The notes beneath the pieces are model-generated. The model made no database searches and had not been told where the DNA came from. It saw only the letters and a list, made by a program, of their open reading frames with translations. Made by a program: the position numbers and the translations under genes. Of a DNA stretch of 64,000 nucleotides, positions 7,455 through 16,415 are shown piece by piece. Position 1 is the first letter of the stretch. Every line of letters starts with the position of its first letter. The DNA comes from Methylobacter sp. (GTDB lineage Bacteria; Pseudomonadota; Gammaproteobacteria; Methylococcales; Methylomonadaceae): NCBI RefSeq assembly GCF_023227905.1, contig NZ_JALOCF010000019.1, positions 1-64,000 on the forward strand. The letters are read 5' to 3'.

Positions 7455-9638
7455 TCACAAAAAAACGGGATTAATGTAATACTCTGGTAAAGGTGGCCGC
7501 CCGGTAGGGGGTTTCGGTTTTCTCTGCATCATTAGCCAGTTTTCCTCAATCAGAACACTACAGGCCGCCTCGACTTCCTCTTTATCCTTCAATCCATGCC
7601 AGCCTTTGTCATAAACGGCTTTAGTAGTGAATGGACTGGACACAATCCCGGCTTTTATCTTATCGGCCAGCCTTACCGCTGCTTCATGCTCTGGACTCTC
7701 GGCCATGGCATAAATGCGCCTAGCGTGGGATTCCAGATAATCGCACCACTCAACCGCTAACATTGCCGCTTGTGCCGATACATTGCCCTGCGCCTTACCG
7801 TCTGCAATGTCGATACAGTGAAATATTAGGGCAAGGCTTGGCATTAGAGAGCGGAATTTCCCGAAGTGTTCAACCATCAAGGGGTTAGATTCCTGCTGAA
7901 TCTTGACTGTTTGCAATGCCGTCAGCCATTGATTAAATACCGTCTGCGCGTCATCATCGAACCTAAAATAAGGTCGGTCATCATATTCAGATTGAACTGC
8001 GCCGCATCCGGCAAAATCCAGTTCAGCCAATGCCTTCATAATATCGAAGGCTCGGCGCTTTTCGGCCTTGTTCGGTACAGTGTCAATCAATCGCCAGCGT
8101 TCCGGCTCATCAGGCCACACGGCAAGCTGTAGGCGTTGCATCAGGCCGTCATTAGCTCCGTTCTGTGCTTGGTATAGATACCGCCTTAACTTGTCCGGCT
8201 GTATGCCCCCTAACAAGCTGATACAGATATTAGGGGCTTCGGTTAGGCCGCGCCCTATCTTAAAATCCGTATAGCTGCCATTACCGTTCCAGCCTTCCAG
8301 AAAATAGGCGCGTTCGTCTGCGCCGTCCTCTCTGTCCCATTTCACCAATAAGGCGGTTAATTCATCTCTGAACGTCAACAGGCCGCGCGGGTTCTGGTTC
8401 TGCAAAACCGTCATGCTCTGTACGCTGGTTTCATTCGTCTTGAATAGTCGGCGCGTGGGTTCTGGTTGTGCGTTCTCGGTTAGTTCAAGATAGTCAGCCT
8501 TTAATTTCTGCAAGTCATCCCCTTTGACTACGCCATCTTTGCCTTTACCTTTTGCCACACTTTTTAATTTAGATTTAACATCATCAACCATTGCGCCGTT
8601 AGCCATAGCGTCAAACTCTGCCCCGGCCTTGTCACGCTCGTACTGTTCGCCATATTCAGCTTGCAGGCGTTCCAACAGGTTCATGGGTTCTTTCATGCTT
8701 GGGCTTTTCAGGACAACCGAAGGCCGCCCGATAGCTGCGCCCCACACATTAGGGATAATCTCCCAGTCATCCAGTCTTTTAGGTCTGATACTGCACCCCG
8801 CGCCTATGATTGAGCCAGCAATAACAAGGCTTGAAATGGCCGCAAAGTCCGGGGGTGTCTGCATCCGGTGCGATACATCAGCCAGCCATTGCCGGAAAGG
8901 TTCGGGTATCAATTCAGGCGACAAGGCTTGGACGGGTGGCGTTTTGGTTTCAATCTCGTTAGGTTCTTCCCATTCAAAAAGGCTAGAGCATGAACCCGCT
9001 AAACCCGCTAAAGTCCAATTATCCGGTATTGGCTCGGCGGTTTTAAGTTCTGCCCGTAGTTCTTCCCTTAATGCCTCGTGCCAGTGTTCATCAATAGCCG
9101 TGTAGCCGTCCCAACCACTTATTAGGCTTTGCAGCCAGTCCACCACATCACCCGCAACAGGCAATCCAGACAATACCACTACTTTGCACTGTGGCGGCGA
9201 TTCCAAAGCCATTAACGCCCGGTAAATGTCCTGCATGTAGTGTTCGCCCGGTTCGTCTGCATCTGGCAACAGATAAACCAGCTTATAACCGTTCAAGGGT
9301 GTCCAGTCGGCTTGTTTTGCCGCCTGTGAACCGCCAAGGCTGCTAACGGCTACAATACCTATACTTTGCAAGGCTGCCGCTGATTTTTCGCCCTCTGCGA
9401 TAAAAACCGCTTTATCTGTTGGGTGCGCGGCCAGCTTATCAAGCCCAAATATAGGCCGTGGGTTTAACTCGATACCCATTGTCCAGCCTGAACCGCTAGG
9501 CTTAAAGAATGGCACTACTTCCTTTTTGCCGTCTACGCCCTGATACCGGGCAACAACCCCGAAGGGTGCGCCGTCCTTAGCGCAATAGTTCCACGAATGA
9601 ATTAAAGGTTTGCCGTTATATGCTAGGGGTATTTTCAT
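7455..9638 (-). CDS. Toprim / DUF3987 replication protein (primase-helicase-like)
   Basis: 727 residues. The N-terminal part holds a Toprim-like core (VFIAEGEKSAAAL... then LVYLLPDADEPGEHY), as in phage primases. The rest matches the DUF3987 family, which has a P-loop-like ATPase fold and occurs in satellites and islands. Its start ATG (9638) overlaps the stop of the CHC2 zinc-finger gene in an ATGA, so zinc finger and Toprim/ATPase are split over two coupled genes that together resemble an alpha-type replication protein. Probably primes or unwinds the element's DNA during replication. The open frame can be read from a TTG at 9650, but the ATGA overlap favours 9638. Confidence 0.82.
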   Translation of the reverse strand: MKIPLAYNGKPLIHSWNYCAKDGAPFGVVARYQGVDGKKEVVPFFKPSGSGWTMGIELNPRPIFGLDKLAAHPTDKAVFIAEGEKSAAALQSIGIVAVSSLGGSQAAKQADWTPLNGYKLVYLLPDADEPGEHYMQDIYRALMALESPPQCKVVVLSGLPVAGDVVDWLQSLISGWDGYTAIDEHWHEALREELRAELKTAEPIPDNWTLAGLAGSCSSLFEWEEPNEIETKTPPVQALSPELIPEPFRQWLADVSHRMQTPPDFAAISSLVIAGSIIGAGCSIRPKRLDDWEIIPNVWGAAIGRPSVVLKSPSMKEPMNLLERLQAEYGEQYERDKAGAEFDAMANGAMVDDVKSKLKSVAKGKGKDGVVKGDDLQKLKADYLELTENAQPEPTRRLFKTNETSVQSMTVLQNQNPRGLLTFRDELTALLVKWDREDGADERAYFLEGWNGNGSYTDFKIGRGLTEAPNICISLLGGIQPDKLRRYLYQAQNGANDGLMQRLQLAVWPDEPERWRLIDTVPNKAEKRRAFDIMKALAELDFAGCGAVQSEYDDRPYFRFDDDAQTVFNQWLTALQTVKIQQESNPLMVEHFGKFRSLMPSLALIFHCIDIADGKAQGNVSAQAAMLAVEWCDYLESHARRIYAMAESPEHEAAVRLADKIKAGIVSSPFTTKAVYDKGWHGLKDKEEVEAACSVLIEENWLMMQRKPKPPTGRPPLPEYYINPVFL

Positions 9639-9934
9639 ATTAGCCCCCAATCGTCAGCTAGCTTTGCCAGTGCTTCGGCAAACTCAAGGCCGTATAAAGC
9701 CATAGAGAAGGCTAAAATATCACCGCCAGCCATGCCGCATGAAAAACATTTAAACGCGCCTGTCGTCAGATTTACCCGAAAGCTGCCGGGCTTATTGTCG
9801 CAGTGGAAACAACACAAGCCGCCATTATTCCAGCCCTGCCTTTTTAATGGCGCGTTGGGTAGTTCGTGCCGGTAAAAATCTACCGGGCTTAGTCGTTGTT
9901 TGATAAAATTAACATTCAGTTTTTTGTTAAGCAT
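9635..9934 (-). CDS. CHC2-type zinc-finger primase fragment/subunit
   Basis: 99 residues. The zinc finger is CFHCDNKPGSFRVN...FKCFSCGMAGGDILAF, i.e. a CHC2 DNA-primase zinc-binding motif (C-x2-H...C-x2-C) followed by the usual GGD. It is a stand-alone zinc finger coupled to the Toprim/DUF3987 gene by a four-base overlap. It should bind single-stranded template and select primer start sites (family knowledge). It overlaps the upstream gene by eight bases. Confidence 0.85.
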   Translation of the reverse strand: MLNKKLNVNFIKQRLSPVDFYRHELPNAPLKRQGWNNGGLCCFHCDNKPGSFRVNLTTGAFKCFSCGMAGGDILAFSMALYGLEFAEALAKLADDWGLI

Positions 9935-10226
9935 TGCCGCCCCCTAAGTTTGCCGCTTGGGGGCTTCCACTCATACCGCCAAAAATATCAGTCTGTGAAG
10001 TCTGATACATGCAAGGCAGTAACCTATAAAAAGCGCATTTACCAAACCCTTCACGCCGATAAGACACTATAGGCATACCCTCCTTTTTCAGCTGATGAAT
10101 GGTTGCGCTCAGTCGCCAGCCGCCCGCGTCTTTAGTCTGTTCAAGCGTTGAAAGTTCTTCGCCAGCTTCAAGCCGTTGTCTAACTTCGTCTTTTGTCCAT
10201 TTTGCTTTATTTACAAGACCTCCCAT
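9927..10226 (-). CDS. Hypothetical protein with wHTH-like N-terminus
   Basis: 99 residues, basic. The part from KWTKDEVRQRLEAGEEL to WRLSATIHQLKKEGMPIVSYRREG looks like a winged helix-turn-helix, a two-helix unit followed by a beta hairpin. The pattern resembles small phage helix-turn-helix proteins. The C-terminal 30 residues are low in structure. It lies between the AlpA-like gene and the primase zinc finger. A replication-accessory or regulatory role is inferred from position. Confidence 0.6.
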   Translation of the reverse strand: MGGLVNKAKWTKDEVRQRLEAGEELSTLEQTKDAGGWRLSATIHQLKKEGMPIVSYRREGFGKCAFYRLLPCMYQTSQTDIFGGMSGSPQAANLGGGNA

Positions 10227-10228
10227 GA

Positions 10229-10432
10229 TTAAGCCGCCTTATTCTGTGATTCAATCCATACTTGGAATTTGTCAGGATTAATAAGAACCTTTCGCCCGAT
10301 TCGAACTATTGCGCCAGATTTGGCAAGACCATTTTGGTTTTCATTAAAGATTAGGGAGCGTAAGCCTCCACGAGTAAAGGCCGGCTGTTTTTCTACGAAT
10401 TGATTAACTGTTAAATAGATTAGAGCTGTCAT
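10229..10432 (-). CDS. AlpA/excisionase-like DNA-binding protein
   Basis: 67 residues of the AlpA/MerR-like small HTH type: YLTVNQFVEKQPAFTRGGLRSLIFNENQNGLAKSGAIVRIGRKVLINPDKFQVWIES. The order helix-turn-helix, then RIGRKVLI, then F..W, is typical of excisionase and AlpA proteins that control integrase or excision in satellites. An inverted repeat flanks the region just upstream of its start. It is the first gene of the replication block. Confidence 0.75.
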   Translation of the reverse strand: MTALIYLTVNQFVEKQPAFTRGGLRSLIFNENQNGLAKSGAIVRIGRKVLINPDKFQVWIESQNKAA

Positions 10433-10434
10433 AA

Positions 10435-10495
10435 TTCACCATCGTTTATTGATTAATAAAGTTTGTCGCCAGCGTTTACCGCTTTTGATGGTGAA
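10435..10495. promoter_or_regulatory. Inverted repeat upstream of the AlpA-like gene
   Basis: TTCACCATC (10435-10443) is repeated inverted as GATGGTGAA (10487-10495), 43 bases apart. It starts two bases upstream of the AlpA-like start codon. A candidate operator pair for autoregulation; no binding data. Confidence 0.35.
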
Positions 10496-10575
10496 ATGAT
10501 AAGCATTTGATTTATATAACAAAACAAGTGAAAGCGGGTATTACCCCCATGCACCCCCATTGATAAATTTAAGGC

Positions 10576-10600
10576 AAAAAAAAGGCGCAATTAAGCGCCC
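10576..10600 (-). terminator. Rho-independent terminator after the integrase/hypothetical pair
   Basis: Read on the minus strand the stem GGCGC...GCGCC is followed by eight T. It lies about 25 bases after the stop of the 263-residue gene, so it separates the integrase transcript from the AlpA/replication transcript. Confidence 0.75.
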
Positions 10601-10623
10601 TCTTGGATAATAGTTATTCTAAG

Positions 10624-11415
10624 TCATTTAAACTTCAATAGTTTTTGTTCCTGCCAGAAGTCATTAAAGGTGCTTTCTGCCATAAGAAAAGCAGTATCAA
10701 AGCCGCATAACTCAGTGTATATCAGATACTTGGTATAGCCTTTAAATTGCGGATAATCTTTTAGTCTAACAGGCTTGTCGCCTTGTTGCTCTAGCCCTTT
10801 GCTAGTCATCCAGCGTATTAATGCCTCCAACCTCAAATTAAACTCTTTTTCGTCATCAGGTTTAACCCACTTACCAATCGTGCCAACATTCCCCACGGCT
10901 TCGGTGAGTGAGTCATCCTTTACCAATTCAGATTGCTCATAATCTATAGGTTTTAAGAACGGATTCAACATGGCATCTATACGGGCAAAAAGCGCTGCAT
11001 CTTCATTAGAGATTGTTCGTCCGATATATTTAGTCAAGTGGGTTATTTCATAGCCTTTTGACTCAGCCCATTTAAGCCAGTTGGCCGGACTATCGTTTTC
11101 CTTAAGAATACCAGCTTTGATAGCAACATTAGCTAACCTTATGAAAATTGAATAAACACGCAAGAATCCTTTTGCTTCGTCACTTTGCGGGGTTCCATCA
11201 GGCAACTCTTTTGCTTCTCGCTTATGTTCTTCAATGTCTATATTAGGCCAACCAATTGTTATTAGTTTTCCAGCAAGGTCTTTGCTCCACTCGTCAGCCA
11301 TAGGCCAGGTTTCACCGTAAGGGGGGAATACACCCACAGCTGTATCTAGGTATTGATTTTGCCCATTAGGTGCAGTCCTTTTTCGTCCGCTTCCATCTAT
11401 ATATTCAATCATCAA
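10624..11415 (-). CDS. Hypothetical protein coupled to the integrase
   Basis: 263 residues, mostly helical and charged, no signal peptide or membrane segment. I do not recognise a domain. Its start overlaps the integrase stop by four bases, so the two are translationally coupled. A terminator follows directly. Such integrase-linked proteins in islands are of unknown function. Confidence 0.65.
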   Translation of the reverse strand: MMIEYIDGSGRKRTAPNGQNQYLDTAVGVFPPYGETWPMADEWSKDLAGKLITIGWPNIDIEEHKREAKELPDGTPQSDEAKGFLRVYSIFIRLANVAIKAGILKENDSPANWLKWAESKGYEITHLTKYIGRTISNEDAALFARIDAMLNPFLKPIDYEQSELVKDDSLTEAVGNVGTIGKWVKPDDEKEFNLRLEALIRWMTSKGLEQQGDKPVRLKDYPQFKGYTKYLIYTELCGFDTAFLMAESTFNDFWQEQKLLKFK

Positions 11416-12473
11416 ACACCACCAAAGATTTTAGCGTTCATACTGGCAACCACATTACTTACATGGCCGTCTGATAAATGCGCGTAACGCTTAACCATTT
11501 GCAATGTTTTATGTCCCAAGACTGCCGCTATATCGGCCATACTTGCGCCATTCATCGCCAGATATGAAGCTGTGCAATGTCTTAAGTCATGCCATGTAAA
11601 ATCCGTTATCCCCGCGTGTTTTCTGGCTGTTTCCCAAGGCTGCTGTAAATCAATCGGGTTCAATGGGTTTTTAATGCCCGGGAATAGCAATGGCGTATCA
11701 AGCCGCCGAACTCTGGCATGTTCCCGTAACAACTCCAAGCAATGCCCAGCCAAAGGTACGCGCCGCCGGTCGCCGTTCTTGGTTTCATGCAGAATTAAAA
11801 AGCCGTCTTTTAAATCAACATCCGACCATTTCAGGTTGAATAACTCGGCCTGTCTCATGCCGGTAGACATTGCCAGAATCACACACGTATAAAGCAATTT
11901 GTTTCTGGATTTTTTGCAGGCAATTAATAGGCGCTCGCGTTCGTCATCATCCAAGAACCGGACACGCCCACGCGCCGCCTTTGGCTTTTTGATGTTTTTC
12001 ATAGGGGAATCTTCCAGCCATGCCCAATCCCGAACCGCTGTAGTAAACACGGTACTCAGTGAAGCCATATATCTCAATACAGTGGTAGGACTGCGCGGCT
12101 TGCCTCTAAATTCCTCATTTAAGAGCTTTTCTTTAACCAGCGTTAAAGTGTCGGCTGTAACATCGGCCAGCAACATATAACCGATTTCCTCTTTCCAGCG
12201 TCTTAGGTGGAGGCCGGTGTGGTCGTCTTGAACCTTGGTAAGTTTCGCGCCGGATAGGTAGCGGTCAATCATTTCGGCAACTGTGTGCTTTTTGGCTTCC
12301 ACGGTTTTGAAATGCCGCCCTTCTCTGATTGCCGACTCAGTGTCTTGAATCCACTTGTTAGCGTCAGTTTTTCGCTTAAAGGTTGCGGTTTGTGCTGGAT
12401 AGCCTTTTAGCCGGATTTCTGCCGTATAGCGTAATGTTCCGTCTGTAGCTGTGCGGGTTTTTATTCGTGCCAT
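11412..12473 (-). CDS. Tyrosine recombinase / phage integrase
   Basis: Site-specific tyrosine recombinase, 353 residues from the ATG at 12473 (MARIKTRTATDG), which has AAGG upstream. There is an arm-binding-type N-terminus, a SAM-like core (VAEMIDRYLSG...) and the catalytic domain: Arg in STGMRQAELFNLKW, His-x2-Arg in HDLRHCTAS, His in LGHKTLQMV and the nucleophile Tyr in KRYAHLSD. It probably integrated the element at the tRNA. The transposon end begins only 20 bases upstream of the start codon, so its native promoter has been replaced by transposon sequence. The frame runs back into the transposon end, but that extension is not native. Confidence 0.93.
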   Translation of the reverse strand: MARIKTRTATDGTLRYTAEIRLKGYPAQTATFKRKTDANKWIQDTESAIREGRHFKTVEAKKHTVAEMIDRYLSGAKLTKVQDDHTGLHLRRWKEEIGYMLLADVTADTLTLVKEKLLNEEFRGKPRSPTTVLRYMASLSTVFTTAVRDWAWLEDSPMKNIKKPKAARGRVRFLDDDERERLLIACKKSRNKLLYTCVILAMSTGMRQAELFNLKWSDVDLKDGFLILHETKNGDRRRVPLAGHCLELLREHARVRRLDTPLLFPGIKNPLNPIDLQQPWETARKHAGITDFTWHDLRHCTASYLAMNGASMADIAAVLGHKTLQMVKRYAHLSDGHVSNVVASMNAKIFGGV

Positions 12474-12493
12474 GATTGCCTTTATAGGATAGC

Positions 12494-12663
12494 TGTAGTT
12501 TCTTGATTTCATAAACACCATTTCTTGCACTTATCCGGTTTTTCCATCTCAGATTAATTGATTTTATAAATTCACTTTTTCTCACATTAATTGCACCTAG
12601 TGATTTACCTTCTCACATTAAGTGATTTTATCTTTTAGAATTTCCCACATTAATTGATTCTAT
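12494..12663 (+). repeat. Left transposon end with four 21-bp repeats
   Basis: After the TGTAG tip come four related 21-bp units at 12547-12567, 12580-12600, 12611-12631 and 12643-12663. The consensus core is TCTCACATTAAgTGATTTTAT. Starts are 33, 31 and 32 bp apart, about three helical turns. They resemble TnsB/TniA-type binding sites. Confidence 0.88.
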
Positions 12664-12700
12664 CCAATACCAAAAAATTAGAGGTTTGGGCAGCCTTACA

Positions 12701-13669
12701 CTACAAAATCCCAAGCTTGTGTATTTCCTTATTGAACTCATCTGCCCTGGGCGCTGGCAATTGCCCATTGAAATATGCCTTGATTTCGTTTCTCCGGGCA
12801 TTCAAGTGTTCGCATAAAGCCGTTGTGTTATAGCCGTGCCGGGCTAATTTGGGTTCCAGGGTGTTTAAGTCTGGCGACAGCACGGCTTCTATAATCTCGA
12901 CATCGACCGGTTTTGTGCCTGTGGTTGCCCCCTTTATCAAAGCCAGCGTCAAGTAATGGCAGATTTGTAACGGAGTAATTAACCGTTCCGCTAATAGATT
13001 GATGGCATCTGGTGTAACGATTTCATGAATTTGAGCCTTGGGCTTGCTGCACTGCGTCAATACCCATTCAATATAGCGCTGTTTCTGTTGCCCCCAACTG
13101 TCCAGGCTAAACAATTTGGCCCTGGCACCGACTTCTTCCATGGCGGGCCTGTTGAGGTCATTGCCAAGTTTCGGATGCCCCACCATGATAATAGTCAAAG
13201 TACCTTTGGCGTCCTCAATCGTTTCTATTAATTGTTTTAAGCTAATTAACGTCCGCCAATGGAGATCGTGGGCACCATCTATAAAAAAGGCGATCGGCTT
13301 GTTAATTTTACGGATTAATTCCTGAAGTTTCCTTTCCCTGATTTCGGTCTGAGTTGGCACTTTAAATTCTTTTGCCGTCGGCAAATCTGCGAACAGCGCG
13401 GCGTACAAAGTATTGATGTTGACGCGGCGCTTATCGGTTGCCAACGATTTAGCAACGATCACCTGATTCTTCTTTTTAAGGCTATCCTGGAAATGCCTGA
13501 TAATGGTCGTCTTTCCGACACCGACAATGCCGGTCAGAGCGATTATCCCCCCTGATAAAACCGCGATTTCGAGACTACTTAATACACCTTTAAATGCTTC
13601 CGTCTCAAAGTAATCGGTTTTATCCAAGTCTTTCACTAAGCCATAGTATTGCATCATTTCACCATACAT
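12701..13669 (-). CDS. AAA ATPase of the transposon (TniB/ExeA-like)
   Basis: 322 residues. Walker A is TGIVGVGKTT (about 46-55), Walker B is FFIDGAHDL. The fold and order match ExeA/TniB-type AAA ATPases that act as target-selecting partners of DDE transposases in Tn7, Mu (MuB) and Tn5053-like elements. Its ATG overlaps the transposase stop by one base (TAATG), with a strong GGAGGTGA Shine-Dalgarno, so the two are translationally coupled. It is the gene nearest the left end. It should load on target DNA and recruit or activate the transposase; specificity is unknown. Confidence 0.85.
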   Translation of the reverse strand: MYGEMMQYYGLVKDLDKTDYFETEAFKGVLSSLEIAVLSGGIIALTGIVGVGKTTIIRHFQDSLKKKNQVIVAKSLATDKRRVNINTLYAALFADLPTAKEFKVPTQTEIRERKLQELIRKINKPIAFFIDGAHDLHWRTLISLKQLIETIEDAKGTLTIIMVGHPKLGNDLNRPAMEEVGARAKLFSLDSWGQQKQRYIEWVLTQCSKPKAQIHEIVTPDAINLLAERLITPLQICHYLTLALIKGATTGTKPVDVEIIEAVLSPDLNTLEPKLARHGYNTTALCEHLNARRNEIKAYFNGQLPAPRADEFNKEIHKLGIL

Positions 13670-15339
13670 TAATCACCTCCCAAGTGCTCCACCGAGCTTA
13701 ACGTAAAATACGCACGAATTTTTTCCAGTACCGTCTTCTTGTCCAGCGATTCATCGAGGATCGTATTGATGGCATATAACTGTATGTCGGTTAACCTGGA
13801 CAATGGTTTGCCCAGATAATCAGCAATAGCCATCTTGGCATCCAGCTTGTTTTTAAAGGTGGCCGATTGCAGGAAATGGCTATCATCAAAGGGGGTGGAT
13901 TTCGGTGTTTCCATAGGCACAATATTGGCTTGGGTCAACAGGACTTGGTCGCTGCTCTTGCTGCCGGATAAAGCGGAACGTGGCAAGCTAATGGTTTTGG
14001 CTAGTTGCCCAATCCGATCCGCCTTTATTTCAATGTTGCTCTTTTTGTGCTTACGGAACTTGCCGAACGGAATCGGCCCTTCTTCAGGATAAAATGGTCC
14101 CTGTTTTTCGTTATTGAACTCGACATAGAGTTCATTGTCGAAGATTCCCCATAACAAAGTGATGTCTTGCCCCGCCATCTCATGGCTCAATTGATAACGA
14201 ATGCCGTCAATACCGACACAGGCGTTACTGTCCGCTTTATGCTGTTCGGGCTCGCGGGCAAAGGTGCGGAATCGATCCCAAGAACACATTTCCTTGAACC
14301 CTGGCTGTGGTAGGTTTTGTAACCAATCTTCCGTACGGGAATGATCTTCATGCCGGTGATCCATCGCGTTATATTCCAGTAAATACTGGTGTAACCATGT
14401 ATTGGCTTCTTCCATCGTTTCCGGCTGTTGGAGATGGTACAGGGTTTCCAAGGAGGATTTGATGGTCAGGAACGAGCGTTCAACCTTGCCCTTTGAGCGC
14501 GCAGTGGTGCGTCGGCCATCACTGCCTTTTGGCATATGCACCCGCACTTCGACACCCAATTGCTTCATGACCCACAGAAAGACGCGGCTTTTTGACACCG
14601 GGCCGGCATCCATATAAATGACCGATGGGATACCCTGGAAGGGACACTGTTTGTCTTTCTTGGGGGACATCGCATTAAATAGGAACAGCAGCGCGGTCAT
14701 CGCGTCTTCGCCTTTGATCACATGGTATTCTTGATAGCAGAAGCCACTGCGGTCATCAATGACTCCGGCCAAGGCCAGGTATTCCGAACCCTCTTTTAGA
14801 ACCTTGCCGAAAAATGCCGGTTTTTTCAAATCTGAGGGCGAGAAATCAAATTGCCAGCATTCATTGCTATGGGTGGCTTGAAAGTGCGTCCAAGGCGGCT
14901 CGATGGTCAGAGTGTGATGGTCATAGCCCCATTGTGTTAAATAGCGGCTAATCGTGCTGAGTTTGAGTAGGCCGGGTTCAACTTTAACCAATCCTTCGGT
15001 GGTTTCAATGCCGTGCTTTTCGAGGAGTTCTATACAGGCTTTAGTGGATAAACGACGCCCATTTTTGTTGGTCGTCCTCAGTTTCAGCGCGGCAATCAAT
15101 TCGCAATAACGCCGCATGTCCTCTTCGGTCAGTGTCCTGGGTTTATTATAATCGCTGCGGAATGCCAAATAAGGCAATTGATGCTTCCGTAATTGCCGTC
15201 GGAGTGTGGAGGGTGAAATGCCAAATGATTCGCAGGTTTGCTTAATAAGCTGTTTGCGTTGGGTATTTCTGGGCGACAGGGCATCCAATTGGTTTTGAAG
15301 TACTATCAGCACTTCAAAAGGGATGCGTTTATGCGGCAA
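13669..15339 (-). CDS. DDE transposase (TniA-like, rve integrase core)
   Basis: About 556 residues from the TTG at 15339, which overlaps the end of the recombinase gene by 11 bases and has AGGG upstream. An ATG at 15447 would add 36 residues that overlap the recombinase C-terminus and look unrelated. There is an N-terminal HTH region (FGISPSTLRRQLRKHQL), then the rve core with catalytic Asp in WQFDFSP, Asp in VIYMDAG and Glu in KGKVERSF (42 residues between the last two). The C-terminal beta-barrel-type region follows. It makes the strand cleavages and joins ends to target, presumably binding the 21-bp repeats. It sits in a recombinase-transposase-ATPase operon. Confidence 0.88.
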   Translation of the reverse strand: MPHKRIPFEVLIVLQNQLDALSPRNTQRKQLIKQTCESFGISPSTLRRQLRKHQLPYLAFRSDYNKPRTLTEEDMRRYCELIAALKLRTTNKNGRRLSTKACIELLEKHGIETTEGLVKVEPGLLKLSTISRYLTQWGYDHHTLTIEPPWTHFQATHSNECWQFDFSPSDLKKPAFFGKVLKEGSEYLALAGVIDDRSGFCYQEYHVIKGEDAMTALLFLFNAMSPKKDKQCPFQGIPSVIYMDAGPVSKSRVFLWVMKQLGVEVRVHMPKGSDGRRTTARSKGKVERSFLTIKSSLETLYHLQQPETMEEANTWLHQYLLEYNAMDHRHEDHSRTEDWLQNLPQPGFKEMCSWDRFRTFAREPEQHKADSNACVGIDGIRYQLSHEMAGQDITLLWGIFDNELYVEFNNEKQGPFYPEEGPIPFGKFRKHKKSNIEIKADRIGQLAKTISLPRSALSGSKSSDQVLLTQANIVPMETPKSTPFDDSHFLQSATFKNKLDAKMAIADYLGKPLSRLTDIQLYAINTILDESLDKKTVLEKIRAYFTLSSVEHLGGD

Positions 15340-15961
15340 GACCTTTACCCTGTTTAGTCCGGGTAATCCCGTGCTTACCCATCCAGTTGCGCAAATTGGC
15401 AGAGGTGGTGCCATAACGTCCGGCAATAAAAAACAGGGTGGCACCATTGGCCAGCAAGGCTTCGATTTCGGGGCGGAACGGGTCGAGCTTGCTCTTACCC
15501 GGCCCTTTGGGACGGCCTAACGACATACCAGAGGCTTTCTTTGCGCGTAAGGCTTCTTTCGTCCGTTGCGAAATCAAGTCTCGTTCGATTTCAGCGGCCA
15601 TCGAAAAGGCCATCGCGATAATCTTGCTCTGGATGCTTTGATCAAGCCGCCAATTGCCTTTCACAGAATAGACATGAACACCCCGTTCCATGGCAATCGA
15701 TAAAATTTCCATGCATTCCAGCATACTCCGCCCTAACCGGGACATTTCGCTAACAATCAGGCTATCACCTTTTTTGAGGTCTTCAATGATCTGAGCAATT
15801 TTGCGTTTATGCCAGGAGATTTTACCGGAGACTTTTTCTTCAAGGAATTTAACCTGGCCCAGATTATGGTGGTTGGCCAGCGTCAAAATATCCGCCTTGT
15901 TTTTTTCTACATCCTGGTCTGCGGTCGATACCCGCAGATAACCGATAGTTTGTGCCGTCAT
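15329..15961 (-). CDS. Serine recombinase / resolvase of the transposon
   Basis: 210-residue resolvase/invertase. The catalytic Ser is in GYLRVSTADQD (Ser12), arginines are in VSEMSRLGRSMLE and the long E-helix is MAAEIERDLISQRTKEALRAKKASG. The C-terminal HTH (FFIAGRYGTTSANLRNWMGKHGI) binds DNA. In replicative transposons it would resolve cointegrates at a res site, most likely in the 450 bases upstream. It is the first gene of the three-gene transposition operon. Confidence 0.92.
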   Translation of the reverse strand: MTAQTIGYLRVSTADQDVEKNKADILTLANHHNLGQVKFLEEKVSGKISWHKRKIAQIIEDLKKGDSLIVSEMSRLGRSMLECMEILSIAMERGVHVYSVKGNWRLDQSIQSKIIAMAFSMAAEIERDLISQRTKEALRAKKASGMSLGRPKGPGKSKLDPFRPEIEALLANGATLFFIAGRYGTTSANLRNWMGKHGITRTKQGKGLAA

Positions 15962-16415
15962 TTTGCCAAAAATATCTATAAAATCATTAAAGGTAAAGAA
16001 AACCCTAAAAACAGGCTTTATAATAACTTAAATAAGATCGAAAACACAGTGCTTTTCATTACCTAAAGAAGGCATTAAAAACGTTCGTTTTTCCTTTCGT
16101 ATTTTATGGCCAACAAAGCCAAAGCTGACGCTGGCTTCTTAACTTTGAAAGCTAACTATCGGCCACAAGCGGACAATCAAGACCAGAATATTCTATCCTC
16201 AAAAGCAGACTTTCAAGATGTTTTGTTATCGTCGACAAACAGATTTTATTCAATGTTTGCATGTAAGCCCCAAACTGGAACAATTATGCATTTCAGTGAT
16301 CAAAATAATAGTTGGCTGGCGAAACTGGAATCAGGTAAAGCAATATTTCGGCTAAGACCCTAGAGGCGCTAGCCGTAGAGACCCACTTTTTAAATCAGTC
16401 TGTAAGGAGATTAAC
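15962..16415. other. Intergenic region, probable res site / promoter zone
   Basis: 454 bases between the recombinase and the small secreted-protein gene. An 85-codon open frame at 16106-16363 lacks a ribosome site and resembles nothing I know; I do not call it. A perfect 16-bp palindrome lies at 16077-16092. By analogy with Tni elements this is where res subsites and the divergent promoters should lie. Confidence 0.45.
16077..16092. promoter_or_regulatory. 16-bp perfect palindrome (possible res subsite or operator)
   Basis: AAAAACG-TT-CGTTTTT, about 115 bases upstream of the recombinase start. The position suits a recombinase crossover or regulatory site, but resolvase subsites are usually imperfect and longer. 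Weak evidence. Confidence 0.25.

Noticed and set aside
12376..12585. Minus-strand open frame of 69 codons across the left transposon end
   Set aside because: It only translates the terminal inverted repeat and the integrase leader. The matching frame appears at the right end for the same reason.
12547..12663. CRISPR-like array (21-bp repeats about 32 bp apart)
   Set aside because: The repeats are diverged, only four per site, mirrored at the other transposon end, with spacers of about 11 bp and no cas genes. They are transposon-end binding sites.
16106..16363. 85-codon open frame upstream of the Met/His-rich protein
   Set aside because: No ribosome site, no family, and it lies where the res site and promoters should be.
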